Under the pieces are notes generated by a model, which made no database searches, was not told the origin of the DNA, and saw nothing but the letters and a program-made list of their open reading frames with translations. Shown one piece after another: positions 25,932-35,597 of a stretch of DNA of 64,000 nt (position 1 is the first letter of the stretch; each line of letters opens with the position of its first letter). The DNA is taken from the NCBI GenBank assembly GCA_902168085.1, contig CABHOP010000039.1, forward strand, positions 1-64,000, written 5' to 3'. The position numbers and the translations under genes were made by a program. This stretch comes from an uncultured Bacteroides sp. (GTDB lineage: Bacteria; Bacteroidota; Bacteroidia; Chitinophagales; Chitinophagaceae).

Positions 25932-26765
25932 TTAGTAATTAAACATAAATGTCAACATCAAGGTATGCTCTGCACTATACACCGCACTGGCCCCTTTTAT
26001 TTTAAAATAATCCCATTGATAGGTAAACCGTAGTTTATTGGTAGTACGTTTCAATGGATACAGGAAATGGATACGGGTATTCAAACGCAGGAATTTTCCA
26101 AAGAGCCCGATTGAATTATTAGCAAAAAATCCATTATCACTATTCTTTTCTGTTTCCAATGCCGTTACCTTATTAAGATAAGGTGGACGCGAGCTGCTTG
26201 ATAACAATGGCATGCTTACATCCAGCATTATATACCCGGGCAAATCGTCAAACATGATTTCCCTGGCTATCTTGCCGCTCAGCCCAATGCTCATAGCATA
26301 GTCATCTACCTTGCCGCTATATTCCAGGTGCGGGGCATTTTTATGGGCATACTGTGCCGATAGCAGGCCACCCACACGCACATCATATATCATTTCATTC
26401 AAGAAGTCTATCTTATACAGGTGGCGATAGTCTATCAACCCGTTATACATTTTGACGCGGGCAGGTGCAAAAGGCCCGTTAGGCGTTTCTGCATTTACAT
26501 ACGAACCCTGTATCCAAAGCTCAGTATACTTATTCTCGTTCAGGCGTATGTTGGCTATAGCTGCTGTAGGGCCTGCCTTTTCATACTTCCGGCTGGAAAG
26601 TGACTGGTCTATAAAGCTGCGATAAGTAGCCCCTGCACCAAATACAAAATAGCGCGAATAACCAAACTTAGAAGTTTCCTCGTTATCGCCAAGTATCTGT
26701 GAAAAAGCAGGTAGTGCATACAACAAAAGCGTAACGGCAGCTATACCCTTCCGGAAAACATTCAT
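25932..26765 (-). CDS. Predicted outer-membrane beta-barrel protein
   Basis: 277 residues with a signal peptide (MNVFRKGIAAVTLLLYALPAFSQ). The rest alternates short amphipathic strands rich in Tyr, Phe and Asn (for example FVFGAGATYRSF, RIHFLYPLKRT, LRFTYQWDYFKI) and ends in LMLTFMFNY, an aromatic C-terminal residue as usual for outer-membrane barrels. First gene of the minus-strand cluster with the S41-like lipoprotein, the 109-aa protein and the C1 peptidase, which together suggest a peptide-handling unit at the envelope. No named family is recognised. Confidence 0.7.
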   Translation of the reverse strand: MNVFRKGIAAVTLLLYALPAFSQILGDNEETSKFGYSRYFVFGAGATYRSFIDQSLSSRKYEKAGPTAAIANIRLNENKYTELWIQGSYVNAETPNGPFAPARVKMYNGLIDYRHLYKIDFLNEMIYDVRVGGLLSAQYAHKNAPHLEYSGKVDDYAMSIGLSGKIAREIMFDDLPGYIMLDVSMPLLSSSSRPPYLNKVTALETEKNSDNGFFANNSIGLFGKFLRLNTRIHFLYPLKRTTNKLRFTYQWDYFKIKGASAVYSAEHTLMLTFMFNY

Positions 26766-26830
26766 GCCTGTAAATCAATTTTAGCGTGTAATATTAGCAA
26801 ATAATGGCTTTGCTAGGATGTGTAGGGGTA

Positions 26831-26858
26831 CAAAAAAGCCTGCAAAAAAGCAGGCTTT
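26831..26858 (-). terminator. Intrinsic terminator of ilvE
   Basis: AAAGCCTGC (26835-26843) and GCAGGCTTT (26850-26858) form a 9-bp stem. On the minus strand the right-hand A tract becomes the T run needed after the stem (complement of CAAAAAA at 26831-26837). It sits 22 bases past the ilvE stop. Confidence 0.8.
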
Positions 26859-26879
26859 CATATCATTCACTTCATACGG

Positions 26880-27947
26880 TTAGGCTTTAACAACCCAGCC
26901 GTGTGTATCTTCCGTACGTCCGTAGCGTATGTTATTCAGTTCATTTTTTACCCATTCTGATACGGTCCAGTTTTCAGGAGCAGGTAGCTCCATACACTTA
27001 TCGTTGTAGGTAAGCTTGGCTATGTGAGAAATAGATGCAGCAGTACCCGTACCAAATGCTTCGCGCAAGGTGCCAGCTTCATATGCAGCTTCTATTTCAT
27101 TGATACTCAATGGGCGTTCTTCAACAGTAATACCTTTATTTCTCAAAAGGGTAATAACACTATCACGGGTAACACCAGCCAGAATGGTTTCACTCAGTTC
27201 AGGAGTGATAACGGTATCGCCTATCACAAAGAACACATTCATAGTACCTATTTCCTGTACATATTTATGTTCAAAACCATCTGTCCACAATATCTGGTCG
27301 TAGCCCATTTCCCGTATCTGTGCAGTAGGCAGCATGCTGGCACCATAGTTACCCGCAGCTTTTGTAAAACCTATACCACCGGGGAATGCACGAACATATT
27401 TATCCTGCACATATATAGATACCGGTTTAGCATAATATGGCCCTGCAGGACTGGTTATTATCATGAAAGTGAACTTTTCAGCAGGTTTTACGCCTATGAA
27501 CTCGTCTGTAGCTATCATAAACGGGCGCAGGTACAATGAAGTACCATCATCCGTTGGTATCCAGGCTTTATCCAGGCTTACCAGTTGGCGCATGCCTTCC
27601 ACAAATATCTCTTCAGGTACATCCGGCATAGCCATACGTGCTGCAGAGCGGTTCATACGCTTCCAGTTATCATATGGGCGGAAGATCAGCGGATTGCCAT
27701 CCTGGTCTTTATAAGCTTTTACACCTTCAAATATAGCCTGCCCATAGTGCATGAAAGTAGTAGCAGGGCTGAGGCTGAGGTTTCCAAAGGGAACGATCTC
27801 AGGCTGTCCCCATTCGCCATTTTCGTAATGTGCTACCAGCATATGATCGGCATAAAGCTTACCAAACTGGATGTTATTGGGGTCGAGCTGATTGATACGG
27901 CTCTTCGCCACTTTCTTCACATTTATGCCCATAGTCGAAACACTCAT
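26880..27947 (-). CDS. ilvE: Branched-chain amino acid aminotransferase
   Basis: 355 residues, class IV PLP-dependent fold. It moves the amino group between glutamate and the 2-oxo acids of leucine, isoleucine and valine in the cytoplasm. The PLP lysine is in GFTKAAGNYGAS (about residue 199), preceded by the hallmark FMHYGQAIFEGVKAY (about 65-79) and followed by GYDQILWTDGFEHKYVQEIGTMNVFF, the strong signature of BCAT. The TGTAA segment near 316 binds phosphate. It stands alone, divergent from the 28018-recQ pair with a 70-base gap, and has a good terminator. An MSVSTM start at 27947 is used; a shorter start at residue 6 (MGINVKK) is possible. Assignment is secure. Confidence 0.95.
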   Translation of the reverse strand: MSVSTMGINVKKVAKSRINQLDPNNIQFGKLYADHMLVAHYENGEWGQPEIVPFGNLSLSPATTFMHYGQAIFEGVKAYKDQDGNPLIFRPYDNWKRMNRSAARMAMPDVPEEIFVEGMRQLVSLDKAWIPTDDGTSLYLRPFMIATDEFIGVKPAEKFTFMIITSPAGPYYAKPVSIYVQDKYVRAFPGGIGFTKAAGNYGASMLPTAQIREMGYDQILWTDGFEHKYVQEIGTMNVFFVIGDTVITPELSETILAGVTRDSVITLLRNKGITVEERPLSINEIEAAYEAGTLREAFGTGTAASISHIAKLTYNDKCMELPAPENWTVSEWVKNELNNIRYGRTEDTHGWVVKA

Positions 27948-28017
27948 TGCAATCGTTTAATTTCGTGCAAAGAAACAAAAAAAACCCAATTGCCCGAAAA
28001 AGGGCTATTTTCAATAT

Positions 28018-28488
28018 ATGTCGCAGATACCCGATATCATACAATCAGACATCGTTACACAACAATGGGATGCATTCTGGAACCCGCTTCCGGACAGCTT
28101 AAACATTGGAAATGAGCAAACTAATACATTAGTATTAACGCTACCCTATACACAAGGCAGCGCTGAAGAAACCGCCCTGTTAAAAATGATGCAGGCCTGT
28201 AAGTTCAGTGCAGAGGACTACAAGATTGTACAGATGCAGACCGAAATGCAGGTAGCCTGGCATAAGATAAAAGAGGTGGCCAATCCTAAAAATGTCATCC
28301 TACTGGGTGTGCTGCCTCAACAATTAGGTATTACTGTCCTGCTGCGCCTGTTCAATCCTAATAGGTTCGATGGTTGTATTTGGATACCCGGACTGTCATT
28401 AACGGATATGGAGAAACAACCCGAAGCTAAAAAAGAGCTATGGCTCAATGGATTGAAACCTACATTTGTAGATGCCGTAAATGGCTGA
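28018..28488 (+). CDS. Hypothetical protein encoded upstream of recQ
   Basis: 156 residues, no signal peptide or membrane segment, mixed alpha/beta composition. Distinct segments are LVLTLPYTQGSAEETALLKMMQACKF, which is broken over about residues 40-66, the hydrophobic strand NVILLGVLPQQLG at about 95-107, and WIPGLSLTDMEKQPEAKKELW near 123-143. The final eight bases overlap the recQ start (28481-28488), so the two genes are translationally coupled. It may be a partner in DNA metabolism, but that is inferred from the coupling only. The family is unknown to me. Confidence 0.75.
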   Translation: MSQIPDIIQSDIVTQQWDAFWNPLPDSLNIGNEQTNTLVLTLPYTQGSAEETALLKMMQACKFSAEDYKIVQMQTEMQVAWHKIKEVANPKNVILLGVLPQQLGITVLLRLFNPNRFDGCIWIPGLSLTDMEKQPEAKKELWLNGLKPTFVDAVNG

Positions 28489-30397
28489 TAGGTACTTGCA
28501 CACACCACAGGAAATATTAAAGCAGTATTGGGGATTCGATAGCTTTCGCCCGGCGCAGGAAGAGATCATCCAAAGTATAGTATCCGGCAGGGACACCCTG
28601 ACACTACTGCCAACAGGTGGCGGCAAATCCATTTGCTACCAGGTGCCGGCCATGATGCTGGAAGGCATTTGCCTCGTCATCTCGCCGCTCATAGCCCTGA
28701 TGCAAGACCAGGTGCAAAGACTACAAAGCATAGGTATAGATGCTGCCTGTGTACATGCAGGCATGGGTTATACGCAGGTGAAGCGCATATTTGAAAATGC
28801 ACAGCATAGTGCTTATAAACTGCTATACCTGTCGCCCGAAAGACTGCAGACAGACCTGTTTAACGAATACCTGCCCGGCATGCAGGTAAGTATGGTGGCT
28901 GTAGATGAGGCGCATTGTATATCTCAATGGGGCCACGATTTCAGGCCCGATTATCTGCAAATTGCTGCATTACGAAGGCTGTGTCACGATGTACCTTTTT
29001 TAGCACTTACAGCTACAGCCACTCCTTCGGTTGAAAAAGATATTATACGGCAATTGCAATTAAAGCAGCCTAACACATTCATCACCAGTTACGAACGACC
29101 AAATATTTATTATAAAGTACAATACACTGAAAACAAGCATACAGAAGTAGTAAATATCCTGAAGCAAAGCCAGGCATCGGCCATCATCTATTGCCGAAGC
29201 CGGAAACAAACGGAAACAATTACCAAACACCTTTTATTGCAAAACATACCTGCAGTCACCTATCACGCCGGGATGGATAAGGCTAAACGACGGGAGGCAC
29301 AGGAAGCCTGGATGGCAGGAGGCGTGAAAACGATAGTGGCCACAACCGCCTTTGGCATGGGGATAGACAAAGGGGATGTAAGAAACGTAATACATTACGA
29401 TGCCCCGGAACACCTCGAAGCATATTACCAGGAAGCAGGGCGAGCCGGTAGAGATGGAAAGGCAAGCAACGCTATCTTACTGTACAATGCTACAGATATT
29501 AACCGGCTGGTAGAAAGTACGGATATATTGTATCCGGAAGAAAGCTATCTCAGGCATATTTATCAATGCGTGGCAGAATACCTGCAAATACCCATCAGTG
29601 CAGAACCATATACTTATTATCCCTTCCATCTAAAGGAGTTTTGCCGAAATTTCAAGCTGGAAGCATTGCCCGCTTCTCATGCCCTGAAGCTACTGGAACA
29701 GGAAGGATTATGGACCATCAGCGAAACGGTATTTTCACCACCTACCATACATATACCCGTAAGCAGGCACGAACTGGATGAATTTATGCAGCGATACCCA
29801 AAGTTTGCTTATGCCATCACCAGCTTGCTAAGGTTATACGGCACATTATTTCTTTACCCTACCCCTATACGCCTGTATGCTATAGCTAAACAGCTGCGCA
29901 TGAAGCAGGAAGATACAGAGCAAATGCTGCTGCAACTGGATAGCATGGGTATTATAGAATATAGTGCCCCTCCTGAAGGCGAGCATATATTCGTGCATCA
30001 CTACCGGGTAGATAGTAAACACCTTGTGATAAATACACACCGCATACAGCAACTGAAGCAGCGGCATATACAGCGTACGGAAGTAATGCTTCAATACCTG
30101 CAGGAGAATAAAACCTGCAGAACGCGGTTTCTGCTGCAGTACTTTGGGGAAACGAAGCAAAAGGATTGCGGGCATTGCGATGTTTGCACAGCAAAAACCA
30201 AGGTATTGCCTAAAGACAATGTTATTGTACCCATCATCATAGAAGCCCTGAAACAAACTACAACAGGGATGCCCATACAAGAACTCACCAACAGGATACC
30301 TCAATACGACAAGCAGCATGTAACTGCTGTGGTGCGGCAACTGGTCGATGAGCGTGTATTACTGTTACTGCCTGATGGCACAGTAAAACTTGCCTGA
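28481..30397 (+). CDS. recQ: ATP-dependent DNA helicase RecQ
   Basis: 638 residues. It unwinds DNA 3' to 5' during recombination and replication repair. Motif I LLPTGGGKSICYQ is at 42-54, DEAH box VAVDEAHCISQWGHDFRP at 139-156, and motif VI YQEAGRAGRDGKAS near 317-330. The zinc-binding region of the RQC part is visible as CRTRFLLQYFG followed by CGHC and C. The C-terminal stretch of about 70 residues (VPIIIEALKQTTTGMPIQEL onward) is winged-helix-like and does not contain a clear HRDC domain. RecQ proteins of this short type occur in duplicate in many Bacteroidota. It overlaps the preceding hypothetical gene by eight bases and ends only two bases from the convergent T9SS gene. Confidence 0.93.
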   Translation: MADRYLHTPQEILKQYWGFDSFRPAQEEIIQSIVSGRDTLTLLPTGGGKSICYQVPAMMLEGICLVISPLIALMQDQVQRLQSIGIDAACVHAGMGYTQVKRIFENAQHSAYKLLYLSPERLQTDLFNEYLPGMQVSMVAVDEAHCISQWGHDFRPDYLQIAALRRLCHDVPFLALTATATPSVEKDIIRQLQLKQPNTFITSYERPNIYYKVQYTENKHTEVVNILKQSQASAIIYCRSRKQTETITKHLLLQNIPAVTYHAGMDKAKRREAQEAWMAGGVKTIVATTAFGMGIDKGDVRNVIHYDAPEHLEAYYQEAGRAGRDGKASNAILLYNATDINRLVESTDILYPEESYLRHIYQCVAEYLQIPISAEPYTYYPFHLKEFCRNFKLEALPASHALKLLEQEGLWTISETVFSPPTIHIPVSRHELDEFMQRYPKFAYAITSLLRLYGTLFLYPTPIRLYAIAKQLRMKQEDTEQMLLQLDSMGIIEYSAPPEGEHIFVHHYRVDSKHLVINTHRIQQLKQRHIQRTEVMLQYLQENKTCRTRFLLQYFGETKQKDCGHCDVCTAKTKVLPKDNVIVPIIIEALKQTTTGMPIQELTNRIPQYDKQHVTAVVRQLVDERVLLLLPDGTVKLA

Positions 30398-30399
30398 TG

Positions 30400-31461
30400 T
30401 TATTTGGCAAAGGAAGCATAGCCCACATTGCCGGCCTGTAATACCTGCACAAAATAGTTTCCACCCGATAAATGACGAACATTGATGGCAGCCGTGTTTT
30501 TATCCGTTATTATCAACCTGCCCTGCATATCGTACACATTCACCGTATATGCTTTCCAGGCTGCCGGAACCGCTACATGGATAACATCAGTCGCGGGGTT
30601 AGGATACACGTTTAAAACACTGAGCTTGTTTTCTGTTTGGGCAACATTTACCCCGCTCCTTGCTACATCGCGATAGCGCGCACCGGTTGCTACTTCCATG
30701 CCTGCTACTACACTTGTACTTATAGTTAACAATGGGTAATGCTCACTTGTAGCCAGCCATTTATACTCTATCGTGTGCCTTGGCAACCCTATCGGTATGC
30801 CTGCTACTGTAACACTGTCTATCTCATCCAGCTCGCTACGCACACGTATGCAGGCAGCAGGTGCAGAGGTATAGGGTGTAGTAATAGTGCCCCATGCATC
30901 CACCTGTGTAATGCGGGTGCCTTGCTGGGAAAGAGAACCGAAAGATGCCAGTGAAAAATTGAGTTTGAAACTGCTGGTATCCTCATTGCCATAAGCCAAT
31001 GGCAGAAAATATATCTCGTCTTCATCCTGATACACAGCCGCAGTGGGGAAACCACTAATGCTGGCCGCAAACCCCTCAGCCACATAGCGGGAAGGATTGT
31101 TCTTCTTACTATAAAAAGTATAAATATTCTTTATTGAAATGGGCAGGAAAGCGCTAAAACCGGGTAATGAATCGGATACTTTATGACCATATGCCGAAGG
31201 CGATATGGTAAGCGCATATATCGGGTTTACTTGTGCTGCGGTTTTATAAGTGTCTACAAACTGCATATCGGGTGTAAACCAGCTAAAATCCCAGTCAACA
31301 TTAGCTCCCGCCTGCGACAGGTCTATGGATGTAGCATCTGCCATCAGGCTATAGCGCAGGGTGTCTCCGGCCACAGGCATATCCGAAGCCGTGATAGTTA
31401 TTTGTGCCATAGCAGCATTAAAGCCTGCGAATAGCAGCATAGGGAGTAGCAGTTTTTTCAT
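30400..31461 (-). CDS. Secreted protein with T9SS type A sorting domain
   Basis: 353 residues from the ATG at 31461, chosen because it begins the signal peptide MKKLLLPMLLFAGFNAAMAQ; the frame runs on upstream to 31545 through the terminator region. Residues 20-270 are a beta-rich domain of unknown function found in other Bacteroidota proteins (GDTLRYSLMADATSIDLSQ, YHTIEYKWLATSEHYPLL-like stretch). The last 75 residues hold the type A sorting domain: LSVLNVYPNPATDVIHV, YTVNVYDMQGRLI and LSGGNYFVQVLQAGNVGYASF. It is therefore expected at the cell surface or in the medium. It converges on recQ with a two-base gap and has no terminator between. Confidence 0.85.
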   Translation of the reverse strand: MKKLLLPMLLFAGFNAAMAQITITASDMPVAGDTLRYSLMADATSIDLSQAGANVDWDFSWFTPDMQFVDTYKTAAQVNPIYALTISPSAYGHKVSDSLPGFSAFLPISIKNIYTFYSKKNNPSRYVAEGFAASISGFPTAAVYQDEDEIYFLPLAYGNEDTSSFKLNFSLASFGSLSQQGTRITQVDAWGTITTPYTSAPAACIRVRSELDEIDSVTVAGIPIGLPRHTIEYKWLATSEHYPLLTISTSVVAGMEVATGARYRDVARSGVNVAQTENKLSVLNVYPNPATDVIHVAVPAAWKAYTVNVYDMQGRLIITDKNTAAINVRHLSGGNYFVQVLQAGNVGYASFAK

Positions 31462-31503
31462 AAAATGGGGGTTTGATACGGTTAAGTTACGACAAGCCAG
31501 GCA

Positions 31504-31536
31504 TAAAAAAATAAAGCCTTGATTAAACAAGGCTTT
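31504..31536 (-). terminator. Intrinsic terminator of the ABC-F gene
   Basis: AAAGCCTTG (31513-31521) and CAAGGCTTT (31528-31536) form a 9-bp stem; on the minus strand it is followed by ATTTTTTT (complement of 31504-31512). It is 24 bases past the ABC-F stop. Confidence 0.9.
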
Positions 31537-31559
31537 ACATATCAATCAGTAAGGTATAA

Positions 31560-33191
31560 TTATGCATGTTGCATACCGTACATCTCCGCTTTCATTGCTT
31601 TTACACGTGCATCTTCACGGTACTCATCAAAGCTCATTTCGCGGTCTATCAGGCCGTTTGGTGTTATTTCCAGTACACGGTCTGCTACGGTTTGTGCCAG
31701 TTCATGGTCGCGCGTGGTAAACAGGATGGTACCTTTAAAATCTTTCATACCATTATTCAGCGCAGTAATACTTTCCAGGTCAAGGTGGTTGGTAGGCTCA
31801 TCCAGCAGCAGTACGTTACCTTTCAGCATCATCATGCGGCTCATCATACAGCGCATTTTCTCGCCACCACTCAGTACGCTACACTTCTTCAGAGTTTCCT
31901 CGCCAGAGAAGAGCATACGGCCCAGGAAGCCACGGATAAAGGTTTCATCCTTTTCTTCACTGTATTGGCGCAGCCAGTCTATCAGGTTCAGGTCTTTATT
32001 TTCAAAGTAAGCACTGTTATCATTGGGCAGGTAAGTAGTAGTGATGGTTACCCCCCATTTAAAGCTACCCTGGAAGTCGGTATCCTCACCTGACAATATT
32101 TTGTAGAAAGCTGTAGTAGCAAGTCCATTTTCTGCCAGTATGGCTACCTTCTGTCCACGTTTCAGGTCAAAGCTGATGTCTTTAAACATTACTTCACCAT
32201 TCAGTGTTTTGCTAAGGCCTTTTACTTCCAGTATCTGGTCGCCGGCTTCGCGCACCTGGTTGTTGAACAGGATAGCAGGATATTTACGGGTAGAGGCAGT
32301 CATGTCCTCTATCTTTATCTTATCAAGTGCTTTTTTACGGCTGGTAGCTTGTTTGGATTTTGATGCGTTGGCAGAGAAACGTGCGATGAACTCTTTCAGT
32401 TCCGCTATCTTATCTTCTGCTTTCTTATTCGCATCTGTACGTTGTTTCAGCAGCAACTGGCTAGACTCGTACCAGAATGAATAGTTACCTGTAAATATGG
32501 TGATCTTACCAAAGTCTATATCTGCTACGTGGGTACATACCGCATCCAGGAAGTGACGGTCGTGCGATACTACCAGTACTATCTTATCATAATCGGCCAG
32601 GAAGTTTTCCAGCCATGATATAGTTTCCAGGTCAAGGTCGTTGGTAGGCTCATCCAGCAGCAGGATATCCGGGTTGCCGAAGATAGCCTGTGCCAAAAGC
32701 ACGCGTACCTTTTGGTTACCATCCAGTTCTTTTACCTGCCTGTAGTGAAAATCTTCTTTTATACCCAGGTTGCTAAGTAAGGTAGCAGCATTGCTCTCTG
32801 CATTCCAGCCATCCATTTCGGCAAACAGGCCTTCCAGTTCACCGGCTTTAAGGCCATCTTCTTCTGTAAAGTCTTCTTTTGCGTATATAGCATCTTTGGC
32901 ACGCATCACTTCATACAGCTTATCGTTACCCATCATTACTGTTTCCAGTACCGTAAACTCGTCATACGCATAGTGGTTTTGTTTCAATACACTCATGCGC
33001 TGGTCTTTCCCTATTTCCACCTTACCGGTAGTAGGGTCTATTTCACCACTCAATATTTTCAGGAAGGTAGACTTACCTGCACCGTTTGCGCCAATGATAC
33101 CATAGCAGTTACCTTCGGTAAAACGGATGTTCACATCTTCAAACAACACGCGCTTGCCAAAGCGAAGCGATAAATTAGAAACTGAAAGCAT
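31560..33191 (-). CDS. ABC-F family ATPase (YbiT-like)
   Basis: 543 residues with two ABC domains and no membrane segment, as in ribosome-bound ABC-F translation factors. First domain: Walker A GIIGANGAGKST (31-42), Walker B ILLLDEPTNDLDLE, switch VVSHDRHFLD. The linker of about 80 residues is Lys-rich (FIARFSANASKSKQATSRKKALDKI), as in the P-site tRNA interaction motif region. Second domain: signature LSGGEKMRCMM and Walker B VLLLDEPTNHLDLE are good, but the Walker A position reads AILAENGLATTAFYKIL instead of G-x-N-G-x-GKST, and the switch reads FTTRDHEL. The first domain signature is also degenerate (ELDGNQKVRV). So only one ATP site may be fully competent. From memory, degenerate second sites occur in related Bacteroidota proteins. 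Confidence 0.9.
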   Translation of the reverse strand: MLSVSNLSLRFGKRVLFEDVNIRFTEGNCYGIIGANGAGKSTFLKILSGEIDPTTGKVEIGKDQRMSVLKQNHYAYDEFTVLETVMMGNDKLYEVMRAKDAIYAKEDFTEEDGLKAGELEGLFAEMDGWNAESNAATLLSNLGIKEDFHYRQVKELDGNQKVRVLLAQAIFGNPDILLLDEPTNDLDLETISWLENFLADYDKIVLVVSHDRHFLDAVCTHVADIDFGKITIFTGNYSFWYESSQLLLKQRTDANKKAEDKIAELKEFIARFSANASKSKQATSRKKALDKIKIEDMTASTRKYPAILFNNQVREAGDQILEVKGLSKTLNGEVMFKDISFDLKRGQKVAILAENGLATTAFYKILSGEDTDFQGSFKWGVTITTTYLPNDNSAYFENKDLNLIDWLRQYSEEKDETFIRGFLGRMLFSGEETLKKCSVLSGGEKMRCMMSRMMMLKGNVLLLDEPTNHLDLESITALNNGMKDFKGTILFTTRDHELAQTVADRVLEITPNGLIDREMSFDEYREDARVKAMKAEMYGMQHA

Positions 33192-33380
33192 TTATTTAAA
33201 TCAAAAATGTTAAGAGTAAAAAAGAAACTAATACGTTTAGCTTCAGGAGGTGCAAAGTTACACCAATTATGCCGCATTCCCCTTTAAATAACAGCCAAAT
33301 CTTGCACTACTTGCAAGCCAGCTATTTATGTTATATTAATACGGTTCATAACTGTAAATTATGATATACATTTTAAGTAG

Positions 33381-33388
33381 TATCTTTA
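33381..33388 (+). promoter_or_regulatory. Near-consensus -7 element of the sensor kinase gene
   Basis: TATCTTTA matches TAnnTTTG in all but the last base and runs directly into an ATG at 33389. Transcription would start after that ATG, which favours the next ATG at 33410 as the true start. Confidence 0.4.
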
Positions 33389-33409
33389 ATGCCGGAACGA
33401 GGGATAAGC

Positions 33410-35539
33410 ATGTTTAGATTAAAGTATTCGTGGCCATATTTGGTGGTTTTCGCTTCTATTATTTTGCTGGTTTTGTACAGCATCACTTCTGCAAGAAAAA
33501 ACATAGAAAAAAATCTCACTTATTACAAGACAATCAATGTAGCAGGGCGTCAGCGTATGCTGAGTCAGAAAATAGTAAAGGAATGCTACAAGGCATTAGC
33601 AGGAGAAAATATAGAACAACAGTGGGCACAAGACCTGGAAACATGGAACGAAAACCACCAGATGCTGCTGCACGGAGAAAACGGCCTTTCTATACACGGT
33701 AAAGACCACCCTGCCATTGTAAACTCATTCAATGCTTTGACCCCTGTACAACAAAGTTTGTATAACAATATCAAACTGGCTCAACATAACATACACGACA
33801 GCAACCTGCTAAAGAAAATAGAGGCCGATGAAGCCAACTTCCTTTACCAGATGGATAATATCGTTCATGACCTGGAAAACAATGCCAAACAAGACCTGGA
33901 CACATCTGAAAAAAGCCTGATACGAGTATTGGTAGGTTGTGGTGTTACACTCCTTTTAGTCATTATATTCTTTGTTTATCCTTATCATAAAAAGCTGGTG
34001 ATGGCCTATAAAATGCGGCGCCAGCAATATTATGAGGCCGAAGAACAAAAGAAAGAAATAGCCATATTAAACAGGACCCACGAGCTTACCTTATCAGGCA
34101 TCAATGCAGGTGTATGGGACTGGGATATACCAACAGGGAAAGAAAAATGGTCGGAACATTTTTACAAGATACTGGGCTATGAGCCCGGTGAAATACCCGC
34201 CACGTACGATACATTCCTAAATATATTGGTTCACCCAGATGACAAGGAAAAAGTATCGAAAGCTGTAAGCGAACACCTGGAGCATCACAAGCCTTATAAA
34301 GTAGAAATAAGGCTGCTGAACAAAAACAATAACTATCGCTGGTATGAGGCTTCGGGGCAAGCCATGTGGGACGGAAACGGCATACCGATACGTATGTCAG
34401 GCTCTATTATCGACCGTCATGAAAGGGTTATATACAGGAATCAATTATTGCATAGCGAATTTTTGCTGGAGGAAACCGGTAAAATAGCCAAAGTAGCCGG
34501 TTGGGAATTGGATACTGAAACCAATGAGATGACATGGTCTAAAACCATGTATAATATACTGGAAGCAACACCCGGAGATATAAAAACCCTGAATAAAGGC
34601 GTAAGCAGGTATCCCAAAGAATATCATGCACTGATAAATAAAATAACTACCAATGCCAGAAAAAAAGGTCAAAGTTTTGACGTGGAACTGGAAGTTATTA
34701 CTGAAAAAGGAAACCGTAAATGGGTGCGTTCTATCGGCGTACCTGTAAAAGACAACGACGGGCATGTAGTGAAACTACGGGGTATATACCAGGATATAAC
34801 CCTGCAGAAAAACAGGGAACGTGAACTGCTGGCTATAAAAGACAAACTGCATGATGCCAATGCAACTAAAGACAAACTACTTTCCATAGTAGCTCATGAC
34901 ATACGCGGGCCTATCATCAACATCAAAGGATTAATAGAATTGAAGAAAGATGGGGCGATAGGACAGGATGAGTTTATGGAATATATGGAGCGGGTAGGCA
35001 TCAATATAGATTACCTGCTGGCAGAAATGGACAATATACTGCGCTGGGCGCAAAGCCAGATGGGTGGGCTTACAGTGAACCGCGACAAAATAGACGTGAA
35101 CGATATAATTACAGCCGTTACCGGTATGTACCAATCTGTTGCTGCCAATAAACACATAACCATCTCGTATAATAATGCCGAACCCGTGTACGCGTTTGCA
35201 GATTATAACCATGCGCACCTGGTAGTGAGAAACCTGGTAAATAATGCCGTAAAATTTACCCCGATAGGTGGTAAAATAAACGTTGGTGTATCGAAGCAAC
35301 AGGGCGAAGTGTATATATCCGTTCAGGATTCGGGGATAGGCATGGATGCTATGGCACTTAAAAAAGTATTTGAACGGAAGGACGTACTTACAACCACGGG
35401 GACAGAGGGTGAAAAAGGTACCGGACTAGGCATTGGCCTGTGTATAGAAGTAGCCCAGCAAAATGGCGGCAGGCTTGAGGCCAAAAGCGAACCGGGGAAA
35501 GGCAGCACCTTTACACTGGTATTACCGGCAAGTGTATAA
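33410..35539 (+). CDS. Membrane sensor histidine kinase with PilJ-like input and two PAS domains
   Basis: 709 residues from ATG 33410, preceded by a purine-rich AACGAGGGATAAGC; the ATG at 33389 overlaps the -7 element and is unlikely. Transmembrane helix about 6-27, then a periplasmic PilJ/type IV pili methyl-accepting-like helical domain (NVAGRQRMLSQKIVKECY), second membrane helix about 176-198 (VGCGVTLLLVIIFFVYPY). PAS domain 1 around 220-345 (GINAGVWDWDIPTGKEKWSE), PAS 2 around 350-480 (AGWELDTETNEMTWS). HisKA H-box LLSIVAHDIRGPIINIKG at about 485-502; HATPase with NLVNNAVKFTP, VQDSGIGMD and GTGLGIGLCIEVAQQNGG. No response regulator is adjacent, so it is an orphan kinase. The signal is unknown. 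Confidence 0.92.
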   Translation: MFRLKYSWPYLVVFASIILLVLYSITSARKNIEKNLTYYKTINVAGRQRMLSQKIVKECYKALAGENIEQQWAQDLETWNENHQMLLHGENGLSIHGKDHPAIVNSFNALTPVQQSLYNNIKLAQHNIHDSNLLKKIEADEANFLYQMDNIVHDLENNAKQDLDTSEKSLIRVLVGCGVTLLLVIIFFVYPYHKKLVMAYKMRRQQYYEAEEQKKEIAILNRTHELTLSGINAGVWDWDIPTGKEKWSEHFYKILGYEPGEIPATYDTFLNILVHPDDKEKVSKAVSEHLEHHKPYKVEIRLLNKNNNYRWYEASGQAMWDGNGIPIRMSGSIIDRHERVIYRNQLLHSEFLLEETGKIAKVAGWELDTETNEMTWSKTMYNILEATPGDIKTLNKGVSRYPKEYHALINKITTNARKKGQSFDVELEVITEKGNRKWVRSIGVPVKDNDGHVVKLRGIYQDITLQKNRERELLAIKDKLHDANATKDKLLSIVAHDIRGPIINIKGLIELKKDGAIGQDEFMEYMERVGINIDYLLAEMDNILRWAQSQMGGLTVNRDKIDVNDIITAVTGMYQSVAANKHITISYNNAEPVYAFADYNHAHLVVRNLVNNAVKFTPIGGKINVGVSKQQGEVYISVQDSGIGMDAMALKKVFERKDVLTTTGTEGEKGTGLGIGLCIEVAQQNGGRLEAKSEPGKGSTFTLVLPASV

Positions 35540-35597
35540 CACGGCATAATATTACCGCCTGTTTTGCGTTATATTTACTTATATCGCTATCAGGCAT

